Source of the DNA: Leptotrichia massiliensis
GTDB taxonomy: Bacteria; Fusobacteriota; Fusobacteriia; Fusobacteriales; Leptotrichiaceae
Direction of reading: 5' to 3'
Length of the DNA: 64,000 bases
Assembly (NCBI RefSeq): GCF_900104625.1
Contig: NZ_FNVZ01000005.1
Coordinates: 1,364,001-1,428,000 of the forward strand
Shown here: positions 18,365 through 27,379 of the stretch, one piece after another
Numbering within the stretch: position 1 is the first letter of the stretch
How the letters are laid out: every line of letters starts with the position of its first letter
Program-made: the position numbers and the translations under genes
Notes under the pieces: model-generated
What the model was told of the DNA's origin: nothing
The model's input: only the letters and a program-made list of their open reading frames with translations
Databases searched by the model: none

Positions 18365-19180
18365 ATGTTTAAAAAAATAATATTGGGAATATTAGTTCTT
18401 GCAAGTATTAGTTTTGCACGAACAAATAAGGAAATTATTGATGCAGGAAATGAAAGACAGAAAGTGATTTTTGATAAAAATTTTAATTCCTCCAAAGATA
18501 AGACGGCTGTTGCAAATTCAACTTATACAGAAGTAATGACAAATTTATATAATGAAAACCGTGCATATTTTGACAAGGAGTTTGCAAGACTTTCGGGAAA
18601 TCGACGTTCTAACTTTAGAACAATGTATGCATATTATAGCGATTATGTTTTGGAATATCGAAAATTTTTACAAAATGCATTTGGAGCCTTTTTAGCTGAT
18701 ACAGGAGAATTTCAGTCGTATGCCTACACTAATAATTACTTACTTTTGGAAACATTTAACTTAAATATGAATACTTATCTTGAAGCTGAAAAAGATCCAA
18801 AAACTGTAGATGAGAATATAAATGCAATTTATGATTATTTATACAGTGCAGGGGATAAAATTGATAAAGAAGAGTACAAAAAAATGGCATCTAGTAAAAT
18901 GCAGACAATTGTAGATGAAGAATACGACAAACTGGAAAGACTACTGGATGTAAGAGGAACTGAAGGAAAAGAAATGAAAAAGGCTGCAGCTGCTTCAAAA
19001 TCAAGCCTAAAAAAACTTAGAAAATTGTATAATAACTATGACAAATGGTTTGATGATTATATTAACACTTCTTCATTGTCGTATGGCAATAAGGAAAAAT
19101 TGAAAAAAATAGTAAAATTTGAAAATATATCAAATATTAAATTTATAATTCAATCAATTGAAAAAAAAGAAGAAAAATAA
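18365..19180 (+). CDS. Secreted helical protein of unknown function
   Basis: A signal peptide (MFKKIILGILVLASISFA) is followed by about 250 mostly helical, charged residues rich in Tyr, Asn and Lys, with no transmembrane segment. I do not recognise a family. ATG at 18365 is preceded by AAAGGAAAA; the TTG one codon upstream is less likely. It lies 28 bases after aroE and 38 bases before the next unknown gene, so it appears to be co-transcribed with aromatic biosynthesis although nothing in it suggests a metabolic role. Possibly a cell-envelope protein. Confidence 0.65.
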   Translation: MFKKIILGILVLASISFARTNKEIIDAGNERQKVIFDKNFNSSKDKTAVANSTYTEVMTNLYNENRAYFDKEFARLSGNRRSNFRTMYAYYSDYVLEYRKFLQNAFGAFLADTGEFQSYAYTNNYLLLETFNLNMNTYLEAEKDPKTVDENINAIYDYLYSAGDKIDKEEYKKMASSKMQTIVDEEYDKLERLLDVRGTEGKEMKKAAAASKSSLKKLRKLYNNYDKWFDDYINTSSLSYGNKEKLKKIVKFENISNIKFIIQSIEKKEEK

Positions 19181-19218
19181 ATTAATAAATAAAAAGTTAA
19201 AAATCGGAAGGAGCCAAA

Positions 19219-20088
19219 ATGAGTGAAAAAAACTTTAACAACAATGAAGATGTTAAAAATGTAAGTGAGGAAAAAGATGAGAAAGTTTATACTTTAGAAA
19301 ATCCAATAGAGGAAGAAAACAAAATCTTGAAGGATCGAAAATACATAAACTTAGCTGATAAAACTAAACATCTTGACTTATCTGTTTATAATGAACTTGA
19401 CGATTTTGCTGCGGAAGTGCTAAATTCAGATAATTTTTTGAAATACGTAGAAGCTAGAAGAGAATATTTATTCGAGCCTGAAGAAACTGTAAAAAAATAT
19501 TTTGGTGAAGAATTTCTGAGTGATGAAAACAGTGAAAATAAAATTGCTACTTTTTCAGACTTTTATTACCAATATTTAATAAAATATTCTGACAGCTATT
19601 TTTACAAATTTATGGCAAAAGGCTATACTGAAGGATTTAGAAACTTACTTATAAAAAAAGGTATAAATCCTGATGATTTAAATATAAATTGGGAAAGTAT
19701 CCGTTCAAAAGAGCTGGAATATGATGAATCTCTTGTTGATATTTTGTACTCAATTGTAAATTATGAGCTAGAACACCGTGGACATATCATCTTTGGAATA
19801 AATATGGGTTATGAGTCAACATTGTATTTCATCGTTCCTGAAAAAGCATTTTTCAGAATAGACAATGAACCACAATTATTTACAATTTTTGATATTGGAT
19901 TTTTGGAAACAATTTATAATGAAGTTTACGAAGTTGTTGGAAATCTAGGTACAGAAAATGTAAGAATTGGAGATTTTTTGGAAAAACGTGGAAATGAATA
20001 TTATACTTTATTTTCAGATACAAGTAAAAATGTTATAATTGAAAATATTGATGAAAATGACGAATCGAAAGTGAAAATAATTTTGTAA
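19219..20088 (+). CDS. Cytosolic acidic protein of unknown function
   Basis: A 289-residue acidic protein without signal peptide. The first 50 residues are low-complexity (Asn, Glu, Lys). The middle is helical (from about residue 95, DFYYQYLIKYSDSYFYKFMA). The C-terminal third has a segment, VNYELEHRGHIIFGINMGYE followed by STLYFIVPEKAFF, that faintly recalls DUF6630-type proteins; I would not assign it. AAGGAG precedes ATG 19219. It sits between the secreted helical gene and the DUF4250 gene in the same run. Confidence 0.6.
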   Translation: MSEKNFNNNEDVKNVSEEKDEKVYTLENPIEEENKILKDRKYINLADKTKHLDLSVYNELDDFAAEVLNSDNFLKYVEARREYLFEPEETVKKYFGEEFLSDENSENKIATFSDFYYQYLIKYSDSYFYKFMAKGYTEGFRNLLIKKGINPDDLNINWESIRSKELEYDESLVDILYSIVNYELEHRGHIIFGINMGYESTLYFIVPEKAFFRIDNEPQLFTIFDIGFLETIYNEVYEVVGNLGTENVRIGDFLEKRGNEYYTLFSDTSKNVIIENIDENDESKVKIIL

Positions 20089-20111
20089 AATTATAAAAAT
20101 TAGGAGAAAAA

Positions 20112-20300
20112 ATGATAAATTTTGAGACACAAGATATAATGCTGCTTTATAGCCTTATAAATATGAAATTACGAGATGAATTTTTAGATTTGAATGATTT
20201 GATAAATTATTACGGCGTTGATAAAGATTGGCTTCTAAACAAATTTAGTGAAGCTGGTTATGAGTATGTAGAAAGCGAAAATCAGTTTAAAAGAATGTAA
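20112..20300 (+). CDS. DUF4250 family protein
   Basis: A 62-residue protein matching the DUF4250 pattern from memory: a start with DIMLLYSLINMKLRDEFLDL, then an acidic helix (DLINYYGVDKDWLLNKFSEA) and the ending GYEYVESENQFKRM. It looks like a small helix-turn-helix-like fold, but no function is known. The start follows TTAGGAG by about 6 bases, and it lies 23 bases after the preceding gene and 39 before aroK. Confidence 0.8.
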   Translation: MINFETQDIMLLYSLINMKLRDEFLDLNDLINYYGVDKDWLLNKFSEAGYEYVESENQFKRM

Positions 20301-20339
20301 TTTTGAAAACAAAAAACATAAAGAAAAGGTAAGTAGTTT

Positions 20340-20834
20340 ATGAAAAATATTGTATTAATTGGAATGCCTGCCTGCGGAAAAAGTACAATTGGATATTGGC
20401 TATCCAAAAAAATTGGTTATCCACTTTTGGATACAGATAAATATTTGGAAGAAAAGGAAAATCGTATTATTTCAGACATTTTCTCAAATGAGGGGGAAGA
20501 ATATTTTCGAAATCTTGAAACTAAATATTTGAAGGAATTATCGGAAAAAGAAGGTCTTATAATTTCAACAGGCGGTGGAGCCGTTAAAAAGAAAGAAAAT
20601 ATTGATATTTTGAAAAAAAATGGAATTGTAATATTTCTAAATAGGGAAATTAATGATATTTCTAAAGAAAACCATAAACATCGCCCTCTTTTACAAGATA
20701 TTAATAATATTCAGAAATTATACGATGAAAGAATAGACTTGTATAAAAAATATTCGGATATTATTATAAAAAATAATGATGATATGAGTATAATTGTTGA
20801 TAGAATAATTACTGCTTTAAGAGGAAAACTTTAA
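20340..20834 (+). CDS. aroK: Shikimate kinase
   Basis: Phosphorylates shikimate at O3 with ATP. Walker A is GMPACGKST at residues 8-16; the shikimate-binding DTDKYLE follows near 33 and the conserved FRNLETKYL and STGGGAV motifs near 58 and 78; the lid carries the HKHRPLL arginine. The length of 164 residues is typical. It lies in the run with aroE and aroQ, so three consecutive-pathway enzymes (AroQ, AroE, AroK) are encoded together; aroA, aroB and aroC are not in the window. Confidence 0.95.
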   Translation: MKNIVLIGMPACGKSTIGYWLSKKIGYPLLDTDKYLEEKENRIISDIFSNEGEEYFRNLETKYLKELSEKEGLIISTGGGAVKKKENIDILKKNGIVIFLNREINDISKENHKHRPLLQDINNIQKLYDERIDLYKKYSDIIIKNNDDMSIIVDRIITALRGKL

Positions 20835-20862
20835 AATAAAAAATAAGGATGGCAAATAAAAA

Positions 20863-21303
20863 ATGAAAAAAATAATGATTATAAATGGTCCTAACTTAAA
20901 CTTTTTGGGAATTAGAGAAAAGGATATTTATGGAAATGATGATTATGAAAGTATTTGCAGCTATATAAAAGATAAATTTTCTGATAAAAAAGTAAGAATA
21001 GATATTTTGCAATCAAATTCTGAAGGAAAAATTATTGATTTTTTACAGTCAGCATATTTCAGAAACTTTGATGGAATTGTAATAAATCCTGGAGCTTATA
21101 CTCATTACAGCTATGCAATTTTTGATGCAATAAAATCAATATTAATTCCAACTGTAGAAGTACATTTAAGTAATATTCACGAAAGAGAAGCTTTTAGAAA
21201 AACTTCAGTTACAGCACCTGCTTGTATTGCCCAGATTTATGGTAAAGGTAAGGAAGGATATGTAGAAGCTGTGGAATTGCTAATAAATGAAAAAACTAAA
21301 TGA
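20863..21303 (+). CDS. aroQ: Type II 3-dehydroquinate dehydratase
   Basis: Dehydrates 3-dehydroquinate to 3-dehydroshikimate; a dodecameric flavodoxin-like enzyme. Motifs: IINGPNLNFLGIREKDIYG with catalytic Tyr23, QSNSEGKIIDFLQ, NPGAYTHYSYAI, and EVHLSNIHEREAFR with the catalytic histidine near 101. The length is 146 residues. It begins 28 bases after aroK. Confidence 0.96.
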   Translation: MKKIMIINGPNLNFLGIREKDIYGNDDYESICSYIKDKFSDKKVRIDILQSNSEGKIIDFLQSAYFRNFDGIVINPGAYTHYSYAIFDAIKSILIPTVEVHLSNIHEREAFRKTSVTAPACIAQIYGKGKEGYVEAVELLINEKTK

Positions 21304-21345
21304 TTAATTTAAATAAAAAAATATATCTTTAAGGAGATTCCAAAA

Positions 21346-21780
21346 ATGGAAGAAAATAATAAAAGTGTAGAAATATGCAGAACAGCATTAAAAATGGCGA
21401 TTTCTTCAAGAGATGAAGAAAAAAAATTAATGCAAGACTACAGAAAAATTGGGATAAAAACTGCTGCTGTAAATGTTGGTGGTGCAATGCCTCAGTCTCG
21501 TTTTAAATTTATTGAAAGTGCATTAATAGCAGCAAAACGAAATAATCTGATTCAGGATGTGCATGCTCACGATGGTGCAGTAATTGGTGCAATGCGAGAG
21601 GCAATGAGTCAAATTGAAGCGATTATAAATGGGCTTAGTGTCGGCGGGAAAATTGGACTGGCAAGAGAAGGGGAACATCTGGCTGTAGCAATATTTTTGA
21701 GTGTAGGAATATTACAGTTTAATGAAGTAATAACTTCTGTTGCTCATCGTTCTGTTTCAATACTAGACAATGAAAAATAA
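21346..21780 (+). CDS. HutP family RNA-binding regulator
   Basis: A 144-residue protein whose layout matches HutP, the histidine- and Mg-dependent antiterminator of Bacillus: ALKMAISSRDEEKKLMQDY at the start, SALIAAKRNNLIQ near 65, a HAHDGAVIGAMREAM helix, and the C-terminal EGEHLAVAIFLSVGILQFNE followed by VITSVAHRSV. The metal/histidine ligands of Bacillus HutP do not align exactly, so ligand and target may differ. No hut genes are near; it lies 42 bases after aroQ. It may be an antiterminator for this run or another locus; that is inference. Confidence 0.7.
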   Translation: MEENNKSVEICRTALKMAISSRDEEKKLMQDYRKIGIKTAAVNVGGAMPQSRFKFIESALIAAKRNNLIQDVHAHDGAVIGAMREAMSQIEAIINGLSVGGKIGLAREGEHLAVAIFLSVGILQFNEVITSVAHRSVSILDNEK

Positions 21781-21831
21781 AATTTATAAAATAAAAATAC
21801 AGTTAAATATAAATAAACAAGGAAATTAAAA

Positions 21832-22509
21832 ATGGGAAAATTAATAATTATTGAAGGTACAGATGGAAGTGGAAAACAAACACAAACAGAATTACTATGC
21901 AAGAAATTAAAAGAAATAAAAGGTGAAAATAATGTAAAAAAAATATCCTTTCCAAATTATGAAAGCAGGGCCTCTGAACCAGTAAAAATGTATCTTGCAG
22001 GTGAATTTGGAAAAACGGCTGAAAGTGTGAATGCTTACGCGGCTTCCGTGCTTTATTCAGTTGATAGATTCGCTTCGTTTAAGACAGAATGGGAAGAATT
22101 TTACAATAATGGTGGAATTGTAATTAGTGATAGATACACTATTTCAAATATGATTCATCAAATTCCGAAAATTCTAGAAAAATCTGAACGTGAAAAATAT
22201 TTGGATTGGTTAATAGATTTGGAATGGAGTAAAATTCAAATACCAAAACCAGATATTGTATTTTTTCTAGACATTCCTTTTGAATTTAGTCAAAAACTTA
22301 TGAAAGATAGAGAAAATAAAATAACTGGTGAAAAAGAGAAAGATATTCATGAAAAGGACAAAAATTATTTGAAAAATGCATATAAAGTTGCTAAAGATTT
22401 ATCAGAAAAATACTGCTGGAATGTAATTTCATGTGTTAATAAAGACAATTTGAGAACAATAGAAGATATAAATGATGAAATGCTGGAAGTAGTATTGAAA
22501 AATATATAA
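21832..22509 (+). CDS. tmk: Thymidylate kinase-like nucleoside monophosphate kinase
   Basis: P-loop kinase of the dTMP kinase family, 225 residues. Walker A is EGTDGSGKQT at residues 7-16; the DR motif is SDRYTISNMIHQ near residue 100; FFLDIPFEFSQKLMKDRENK is the lid/arginine region. The expected product phosphorylates dTMP to dTDP. The sequence between DRY and the lid (KYLDWLIDLEW, then KIQIPKPD) is as in other members. It is the last gene of the plus-strand run, ending 100 bases before a strong terminator. Confidence 0.85.
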   Translation: MGKLIIIEGTDGSGKQTQTELLCKKLKEIKGENNVKKISFPNYESRASEPVKMYLAGEFGKTAESVNAYAASVLYSVDRFASFKTEWEEFYNNGGIVISDRYTISNMIHQIPKILEKSEREKYLDWLIDLEWSKIQIPKPDIVFFLDIPFEFSQKLMKDRENKITGEKEKDIHEKDKNYLKNAYKVAKDLSEKYCWNVISCVNKDNLRTIEDINDEMLEVVLKNI

Positions 22510-22607
22510 TTTTGATTTTATTTACACATTGTTTTAACCTATCTCTAAACCACAATAAAACATCTCAAAATCAAACCAAATTTTAAATTTTTATATTATA
22601 TTTTCAA

Positions 22608-22645
22608 GTAAGGGCATAGTTATTATCATGCCCTTACATTTTTTA
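22608..22645 (+). terminator. Strong intrinsic terminator of the aro gene run
   Basis: GTAAGGGCAT (22608-22617) and ATGCCCTTAC (22628-22637) form a perfect 10-bp stem with a 10-base loop, followed by ATTTTTTATT. Confidence 0.9.
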
Positions 22646-22704
22646 TTATTTATTTTATTTTTATTTATAAAAGAAAATAAAGTTATATAAAATCCTGTAA
22701 AAAA

Positions 22705-24486
22705 CTATCTCATTGGAGTAATAGCCGTTAATTCCCACTTATGAATGCCCTCATCTTTTTTTGATGAATCATATCCAATATAAACATTTTTTAATCTTTT
22801 ATTTACTGGATAAAGTTTATATCTGTACATTAATGGAACTTCTACGGCTTGTCCAATATAGTATTTTTGCCAGTTTTTGTATGCTTCTACTTTATAATTT
22901 GGAACTGTTAATGATTTTTCTCCTAATATTTCACCTATTAGCCTGTCATTTTCTTCTGATGCAAAACGAGAAAAGTTAAGCTGGGATTTTCTTCCTGCTG
23001 ATCCAGTTGGATCTAGACTTGTTCCAACTCCCCAAGCTCCAAAGAATACATCTATATCTTTAGAATCTCCTTGCACTTTTTCATAAAAATTCTGGAAAGC
23101 TAGCAATCTTCCTGATGTAAGAACTGCTTTTATTCCTATTTTTTTCCAGCTTTGAATGTAGTTTTGAGCAAGTGGTTCTGCTACATCGCCTCCTGCCATA
23201 AATGCCATCTTTATTTCAAAGGGCTTTCCATTTTTATCTTCACGGATTCCATCTCCATTTACATCCTTGTATCCCGCTTCATCCAGCAGCTGTTTTGCTT
23301 TTTCAGGATTATACGGATAACCTTTCAAGTCCTTTGGAAAATATTTCTTAAAAACAGGAGGAATTGATGAAGTTGCTTCCTGTCTTAACCCAAAATAAAA
23401 TGCCTGTGCTATTTCCTCAACATTTATCGCATACACAAGAGCTTGACGTAATCTTAAATCCGACATCTTGGCATTTGGATCTGTCACATTTTCTCCTTTT
23501 GCTTTGTCATAATGCCCCAATTTAAAGGCCAAATACGAATAATACAAATCCTGTTGTCCTAATGTTTCTATATTTTTAAAATCTTTATAATTATTGTAAA
23601 GAGAATCAGGCATGCTCATTACAAAATCATATTTCCCAGCTTTTAATGCCGCCACTATAGATTGTGAATTTACTACTTGCACTATTGCCTTTTCAATTTT
23701 TGGCTTTCCTTTGTAATAATAAGGATTTGCTGTAAATTCTAGACTTTCTCCACGTGAAACTTTTGTTAAATTATATGGTCCCAATGTTACTGGTTTCATT
23801 CTAATTTTATCCGATGAAATCAATTCTTTTATTGGAATTCCTTTCAAATAGTGTTTTGGTAGTGCATTTCCAACCAGTCCGTTTGCAACTGTATAAATAC
23901 TTTGTCCCAGCTGCAAAAATGAAATTTCCACTGTTTTATCATCTATTTTTTTTATACCTGAAATATTTGGGGCTTTCCCATCGTGATATTCCTTCATTCC
24001 AACAATCTTTTGACTTTCTTCAGTATATCGAACTCCTGTATAATCTTTATGTCCTACAATTTCATAGGGAAAAATAATGTCATCAGCAGTCAGAGGCTGT
24101 CCATCAGACCACTTCACACCATCTTTTATTTTTATTGTAGCTTTTTTATTTTTTGCATCAACTGTAAGAGTAGTCACTCCTGTATCTGTTATTTCAAAAT
24201 TTTCATCCACTTCAAATATACCCGAGCTTAAAAACATTGAGATAATCTCACCATCGTAACCATCAGAATAAAATGTTTCATTAAAAACTCCAACCAACGG
24301 ATCATCCTTTACTAACGCCACTTGTAAAGTCCCACCTTCTATCGCAGGCTCATTATTTGAGGTTTTTTCTGGAAACAATGATAAATTCAGTTTTGCACCT
24401 GGCATTTCGCTTCTCTTTTTACCTGGATTACACGAAACTACAAATATTAATACAAGAAACGTGATTATTAATTTCCATTTTTTCAT
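22705..24486 (-). CDS. Oligopeptide ABC transporter substrate-binding lipoprotein
   Basis: SBP_bac_5 family binding protein of 593 residues that captures peptides outside the inner membrane and hands them to the permease. The lipoprotein signal is MKKWKLIITFLVLIFVVSC with Cys19 as lipidation site. Typical internal motifs are KWSDGQPLTADDIIF near 130 and PYNPEKAKQLLDEAGY near 395. It is the last gene of the minus-strand order oppF-oppB-oppC-oppA, 20 bases after the OppC gene. Peptide specificity cannot be told; a nickel or dipeptide ligand is possible but less likely at this length. Confidence 0.9.
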   Translation of the reverse strand: MKKWKLIITFLVLIFVVSCNPGKKRSEMPGAKLNLSLFPEKTSNNEPAIEGGTLQVALVKDDPLVGVFNETFYSDGYDGEIISMFLSSGIFEVDENFEITDTGVTTLTVDAKNKKATIKIKDGVKWSDGQPLTADDIIFPYEIVGHKDYTGVRYTEESQKIVGMKEYHDGKAPNISGIKKIDDKTVEISFLQLGQSIYTVANGLVGNALPKHYLKGIPIKELISSDKIRMKPVTLGPYNLTKVSRGESLEFTANPYYYKGKPKIEKAIVQVVNSQSIVAALKAGKYDFVMSMPDSLYNNYKDFKNIETLGQQDLYYSYLAFKLGHYDKAKGENVTDPNAKMSDLRLRQALVYAINVEEIAQAFYFGLRQEATSSIPPVFKKYFPKDLKGYPYNPEKAKQLLDEAGYKDVNGDGIREDKNGKPFEIKMAFMAGGDVAEPLAQNYIQSWKKIGIKAVLTSGRLLAFQNFYEKVQGDSKDIDVFFGAWGVGTSLDPTGSAGRKSQLNFSRFASEENDRLIGEILGEKSLTVPNYKVEAYKNWQKYYIGQAVEVPLMYRYKLYPVNKRLKNVYIGYDSSKKDEGIHKWELTAITPMR

Positions 24487-24506
24487 ACTGTTCTCCTTTT
24501 TTAGTT

Positions 24507-25439
24507 TTATCCTCTTCTCTGTTTTGCGTCAGCCGCTCTGTTTAAAGCCTGTCCGACATAATTAATACATAGCATCATAATTAAAATCAATATTGACGCT
24601 GGAAGCCAAATCCATAATTTTGTTGACAATACTTCCGGATCTGCTGCATAACCAACCAAAGTCCCAAGGCTCGGAGTAGAAAGCGGTAATCCAAAGCCAA
24701 GAAAACTAAGCCCTGTTTCAATTCCAATATTTCCAGCAAATCCTAATGTCAATTCCACAATTATAATTGAACTCAAGTTAGGCAATATTTCCCTGAAGAT
24801 TATCGTAAAATCCTTTGTCCCCATAGTCTTTGAAGCCAAAATATAATCTTTCTGACTTTCAGCAAGTGCCTTACTTCTAATCAGCCTTGCTGCTCCAACC
24901 CAGTAAAATGCACTCATTATCAGCACAAAAGTTGCTATAGTGTACTTTGGAACAATAGTAACAAACACAATAATGATCATAAGTGTAGACAAAATCGTAA
25001 TAAAATCGATAACTCTCATAATTACATTATCCACCCATTTTCCATAATATCCTGCAATCAAACCAAAAAATATCCCAATTCCTGATGTCAAAATTGTTAT
25101 TGTAAAACCAATAATAATCGAGTTTCTAGCACCTAGTATCAGTTGCCCCAATATTGAACGCCCACCAGAATCAGAACCTAGCCAAAATCCCTCTTTCATA
25201 GGAATAGCATATTTATCCAGAAGGCTTATTTTCATAATTTCCTCCTGATTTGCAAAAAGCGATCCAATAAAAATTATTCCAAAAAGAATTACAAGAATAA
25301 TAAGCGAAGCAAGTGCCAATTTATCTTTTAAAATCTCCCTCACAATAACACTAATTCCAGTCGGCTTGCTGCTTTTCTTAATTTCATCAAAATTTTCTGC
25401 TTTTTCATTATTTTTCTTTAAAATTTCATTATTAGACAT
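24507..25439 (-). CDS. Oligopeptide ABC transporter permease, OppC/DppC type
   Basis: Inner-membrane permease of 310 residues. A polar N-terminal region (about 35 residues) precedes the first membrane helix (LALASLIILVILFGIIFIGS), then a periplasmic domain with GSDSGGRSILGQLILGARNS, five further helices, and the EAA coupling motif near 200 (ASKTMGTKDFTIIFREILPN). The C-terminal end is that of OppC (NYVGQALNRAADAKQRRG resembles the usual GDxLRDxLDP region only loosely). It lies 12 bases after the OppB gene. Confidence 0.92.
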   Translation of the reverse strand: MSNNEILKKNNEKAENFDEIKKSSKPTGISVIVREILKDKLALASLIILVILFGIIFIGSLFANQEEIMKISLLDKYAIPMKEGFWLGSDSGGRSILGQLILGARNSIIIGFTITILTSGIGIFFGLIAGYYGKWVDNVIMRVIDFITILSTLMIIIVFVTIVPKYTIATFVLIMSAFYWVGAARLIRSKALAESQKDYILASKTMGTKDFTIIFREILPNLSSIIIVELTLGFAGNIGIETGLSFLGFGLPLSTPSLGTLVGYAADPEVLSTKLWIWLPASILILIMMLCINYVGQALNRAADAKQRRG

Positions 25440-25450
25440 TTTTTCACCAC

Positions 25451-26413
25451 CTACTCTATTCTAATTCTAGGATCAACAATGCTAAGAATAATATCTGAAA
25501 GCAAACTTCCAAGCAATGTTAAAAATCCAAACAGCAGTATTAATGCTGTTACAACGCTGTAATCTCGTGTTATAATTGAATTTACAAACAGTCCTCCCAT
25601 TCCAGGATAACTGAATATTTTTTCAATAAAAATCGAACCTCCCAGAAGCCCTGTTATCGAATAACCAAAAAACGCCGCAATTGGTAAAATCGAATTTCTA
25701 AAAATGTGTCTTGAATAAACTTTATTTTTAGGTACTCCTTTACTTTTCGCCGTTTTCACATAATCCAGATTCTTAGCGTCAATTACTTCATTTCTCAAAT
25801 ACTGCACAATCCAAGTTGTTCCCAGCAATGCATACGTAATTGCAGGCAATATAATGTGATAAATCCTGTCCAAAATATGCCCAAAAGTGCCCGTACTAAG
25901 TCCAGCTGTCACCGATCCAGTTGTTGGAAACCATCCAAGCGTATATCCAAAAAACCAAATCATTATAAGCGAAAGCACAAAAGTCGGAATCGCATAGCTT
26001 ACATAATTATAAAATGTGACAAATTTATCAAGAAATGAGTTCTGATAACGTCCAGCAAGTATTCCAAGCGGTATTGCAATACAATATGTCAAAATAAGGC
26101 TAAGCAACGACAAAATAAATGTGTTTACTGCCCGTTCTCCAATAAGCGTCTTTACAGGAACATTATAAGTGTAGCTCATTCCCAAATTTCCAGAAACGGC
26201 ATTTTTTAGCCATCTTACATACTGAATATGCCAAGGATCCAGCAACCCTGCCTTTCTTCGCAATTCTTCAAGTGCTGTAGGATCAGTCTGTGGTGTAATC
26301 AGTCCTGTAAACGGATCTCCCGGCATAAGCTTTGCCAAAATAAAGATTAATAGGCTAAGTATAAATAGTTGCGGTATCATAACCAAAATTCTTCGTAAAA
26401 CTGTTTTCCACAT
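25451..26413 (-). CDS. Oligopeptide ABC transporter permease, OppB/DppB type
   Basis: Inner-membrane permease of 320 residues. It begins with the OppB signature (LRRILVMIPQLFILSLLIFI, then PGDPFTGL), has six helices, and the EAA motif (TAKSKGVPKNKVYSRHIFRN) near residue 230, ending SDIILSIVDPRIRIE. It starts 4 bases after oppF, and OppC follows after 12 bases. Together the two permeases form the pore. Confidence 0.93.
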   Translation of the reverse strand: MWKTVLRRILVMIPQLFILSLLIFILAKLMPGDPFTGLITPQTDPTALEELRRKAGLLDPWHIQYVRWLKNAVSGNLGMSYTYNVPVKTLIGERAVNTFILSLLSLILTYCIAIPLGILAGRYQNSFLDKFVTFYNYVSYAIPTFVLSLIMIWFFGYTLGWFPTTGSVTAGLSTGTFGHILDRIYHIILPAITYALLGTTWIVQYLRNEVIDAKNLDYVKTAKSKGVPKNKVYSRHIFRNSILPIAAFFGYSITGLLGGSIFIEKIFSYPGMGGLFVNSIITRDYSVVTALILLFGFLTLLGSLLSDIILSIVDPRIRIE

Positions 26414-26416
26414 TAA

Positions 26417-27379
26417 TTATTTTCCCCCTTTTCCGTTATTTTGCATTATTTCATCTTTAATAGCGACAAAATGGGTATCTGTTAATTTTTTTAAATCAAA
26501 TACACGCCCATTTTCATCATAATATTTTTTTTCATTTTTCAAATATTCCTTTTCAATTTCTAATCGTCTTTTTTTATTTTCTAGCCTTTTTTCAGGATGT
26601 ACTTCTGGAATTGCAGCAATTAGCCGTTTTGTGTAAAAATGTTCAGGATTTTTATAAATATCATTTTTTATCCCAGTTTCCACAAATCTTCCACGATACA
26701 TTATAAACATATAATCGCACATATGCTTTACAACTCCCAGATCGTGAGAAATAAAAAGATAACTTAGCCCAAACTGCTCCTGAATGTCCTTCATATAATT
26801 CAAAACTTGTGCCTGAACCGATAAATCAAGTGCTGACACAGGCTCATCTGCTATAATCAATTTAGGCTTAGTTGCAACAGCCCGTGCAATTCCCAGCCTC
26901 TGTCTCTGTCCTCCAGAAAATTCATGTGGATATTTATAAATATCTTCTCTATTAATCCCTACAATTTCCAGCAGTTCTGACACCTTCCTCTTTTCCTCAT
27001 CTGAAGTCAAATTCTCAAAATTTCTCAAAGGCTCAGAAATCAAGTCAATCACTCTCTTCTTAGGGTTTAAGCTAGACAGCGAATCTTGAAAAATCATCTG
27101 CACGTTTCTATTGTATTCACTCCTTCTATTCCGAAACTTCCTATCAATTTCCTTACCTTCGTAAATTATCTTTCCACTTTTTATCTTCTCAAGCCCAATT
27201 ATCGCTTTTCCAATCGTAGACTTTCCAGACCCCGACTCCCCCACAAGTCCATAAGTCTTCCCTTCTTCAATAGTCAAACTGACACCATCCACAGCATACA
27301 CATGGTCAATTACCTTATTGAAAAAGCCCCCACGAATAGGATAATGAACCTTCAAGTCTTTCACTTCAATAAAACTCAT
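26417..27379 (-). CDS. Oligopeptide ABC transporter ATPase, OppF type
   Basis: ATP-hydrolysing subunit of 320 residues. Walker A GESGSGKST near residue 50, the Q-loop in MIFQDSLSSLNP, the signature FSGGQRQRLGIARA near 155, Walker B LIIADEPVSALD, and the H-loop SHDLGVV. The C-terminal extension contains the oligopeptide-transport domain (AIPEVHPEKR). It is separated from the OppD gene by 478 bases, unlike most opp operons where the two ATPases are adjacent. Confidence 0.93.
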   Translation of the reverse strand: MSFIEVKDLKVHYPIRGGFFNKVIDHVYAVDGVSLTIEEGKTYGLVGESGSGKSTIGKAIIGLEKIKSGKIIYEGKEIDRKFRNRRSEYNRNVQMIFQDSLSSLNPKKRVIDLISEPLRNFENLTSDEEKRKVSELLEIVGINREDIYKYPHEFSGGQRQRLGIARAVATKPKLIIADEPVSALDLSVQAQVLNYMKDIQEQFGLSYLFISHDLGVVKHMCDYMFIMYRGRFVETGIKNDIYKNPEHFYTKRLIAAIPEVHPEKRLENKKRRLEIEKEYLKNEKKYYDENGRVFDLKKLTDTHFVAIKDEIMQNNGKGGK

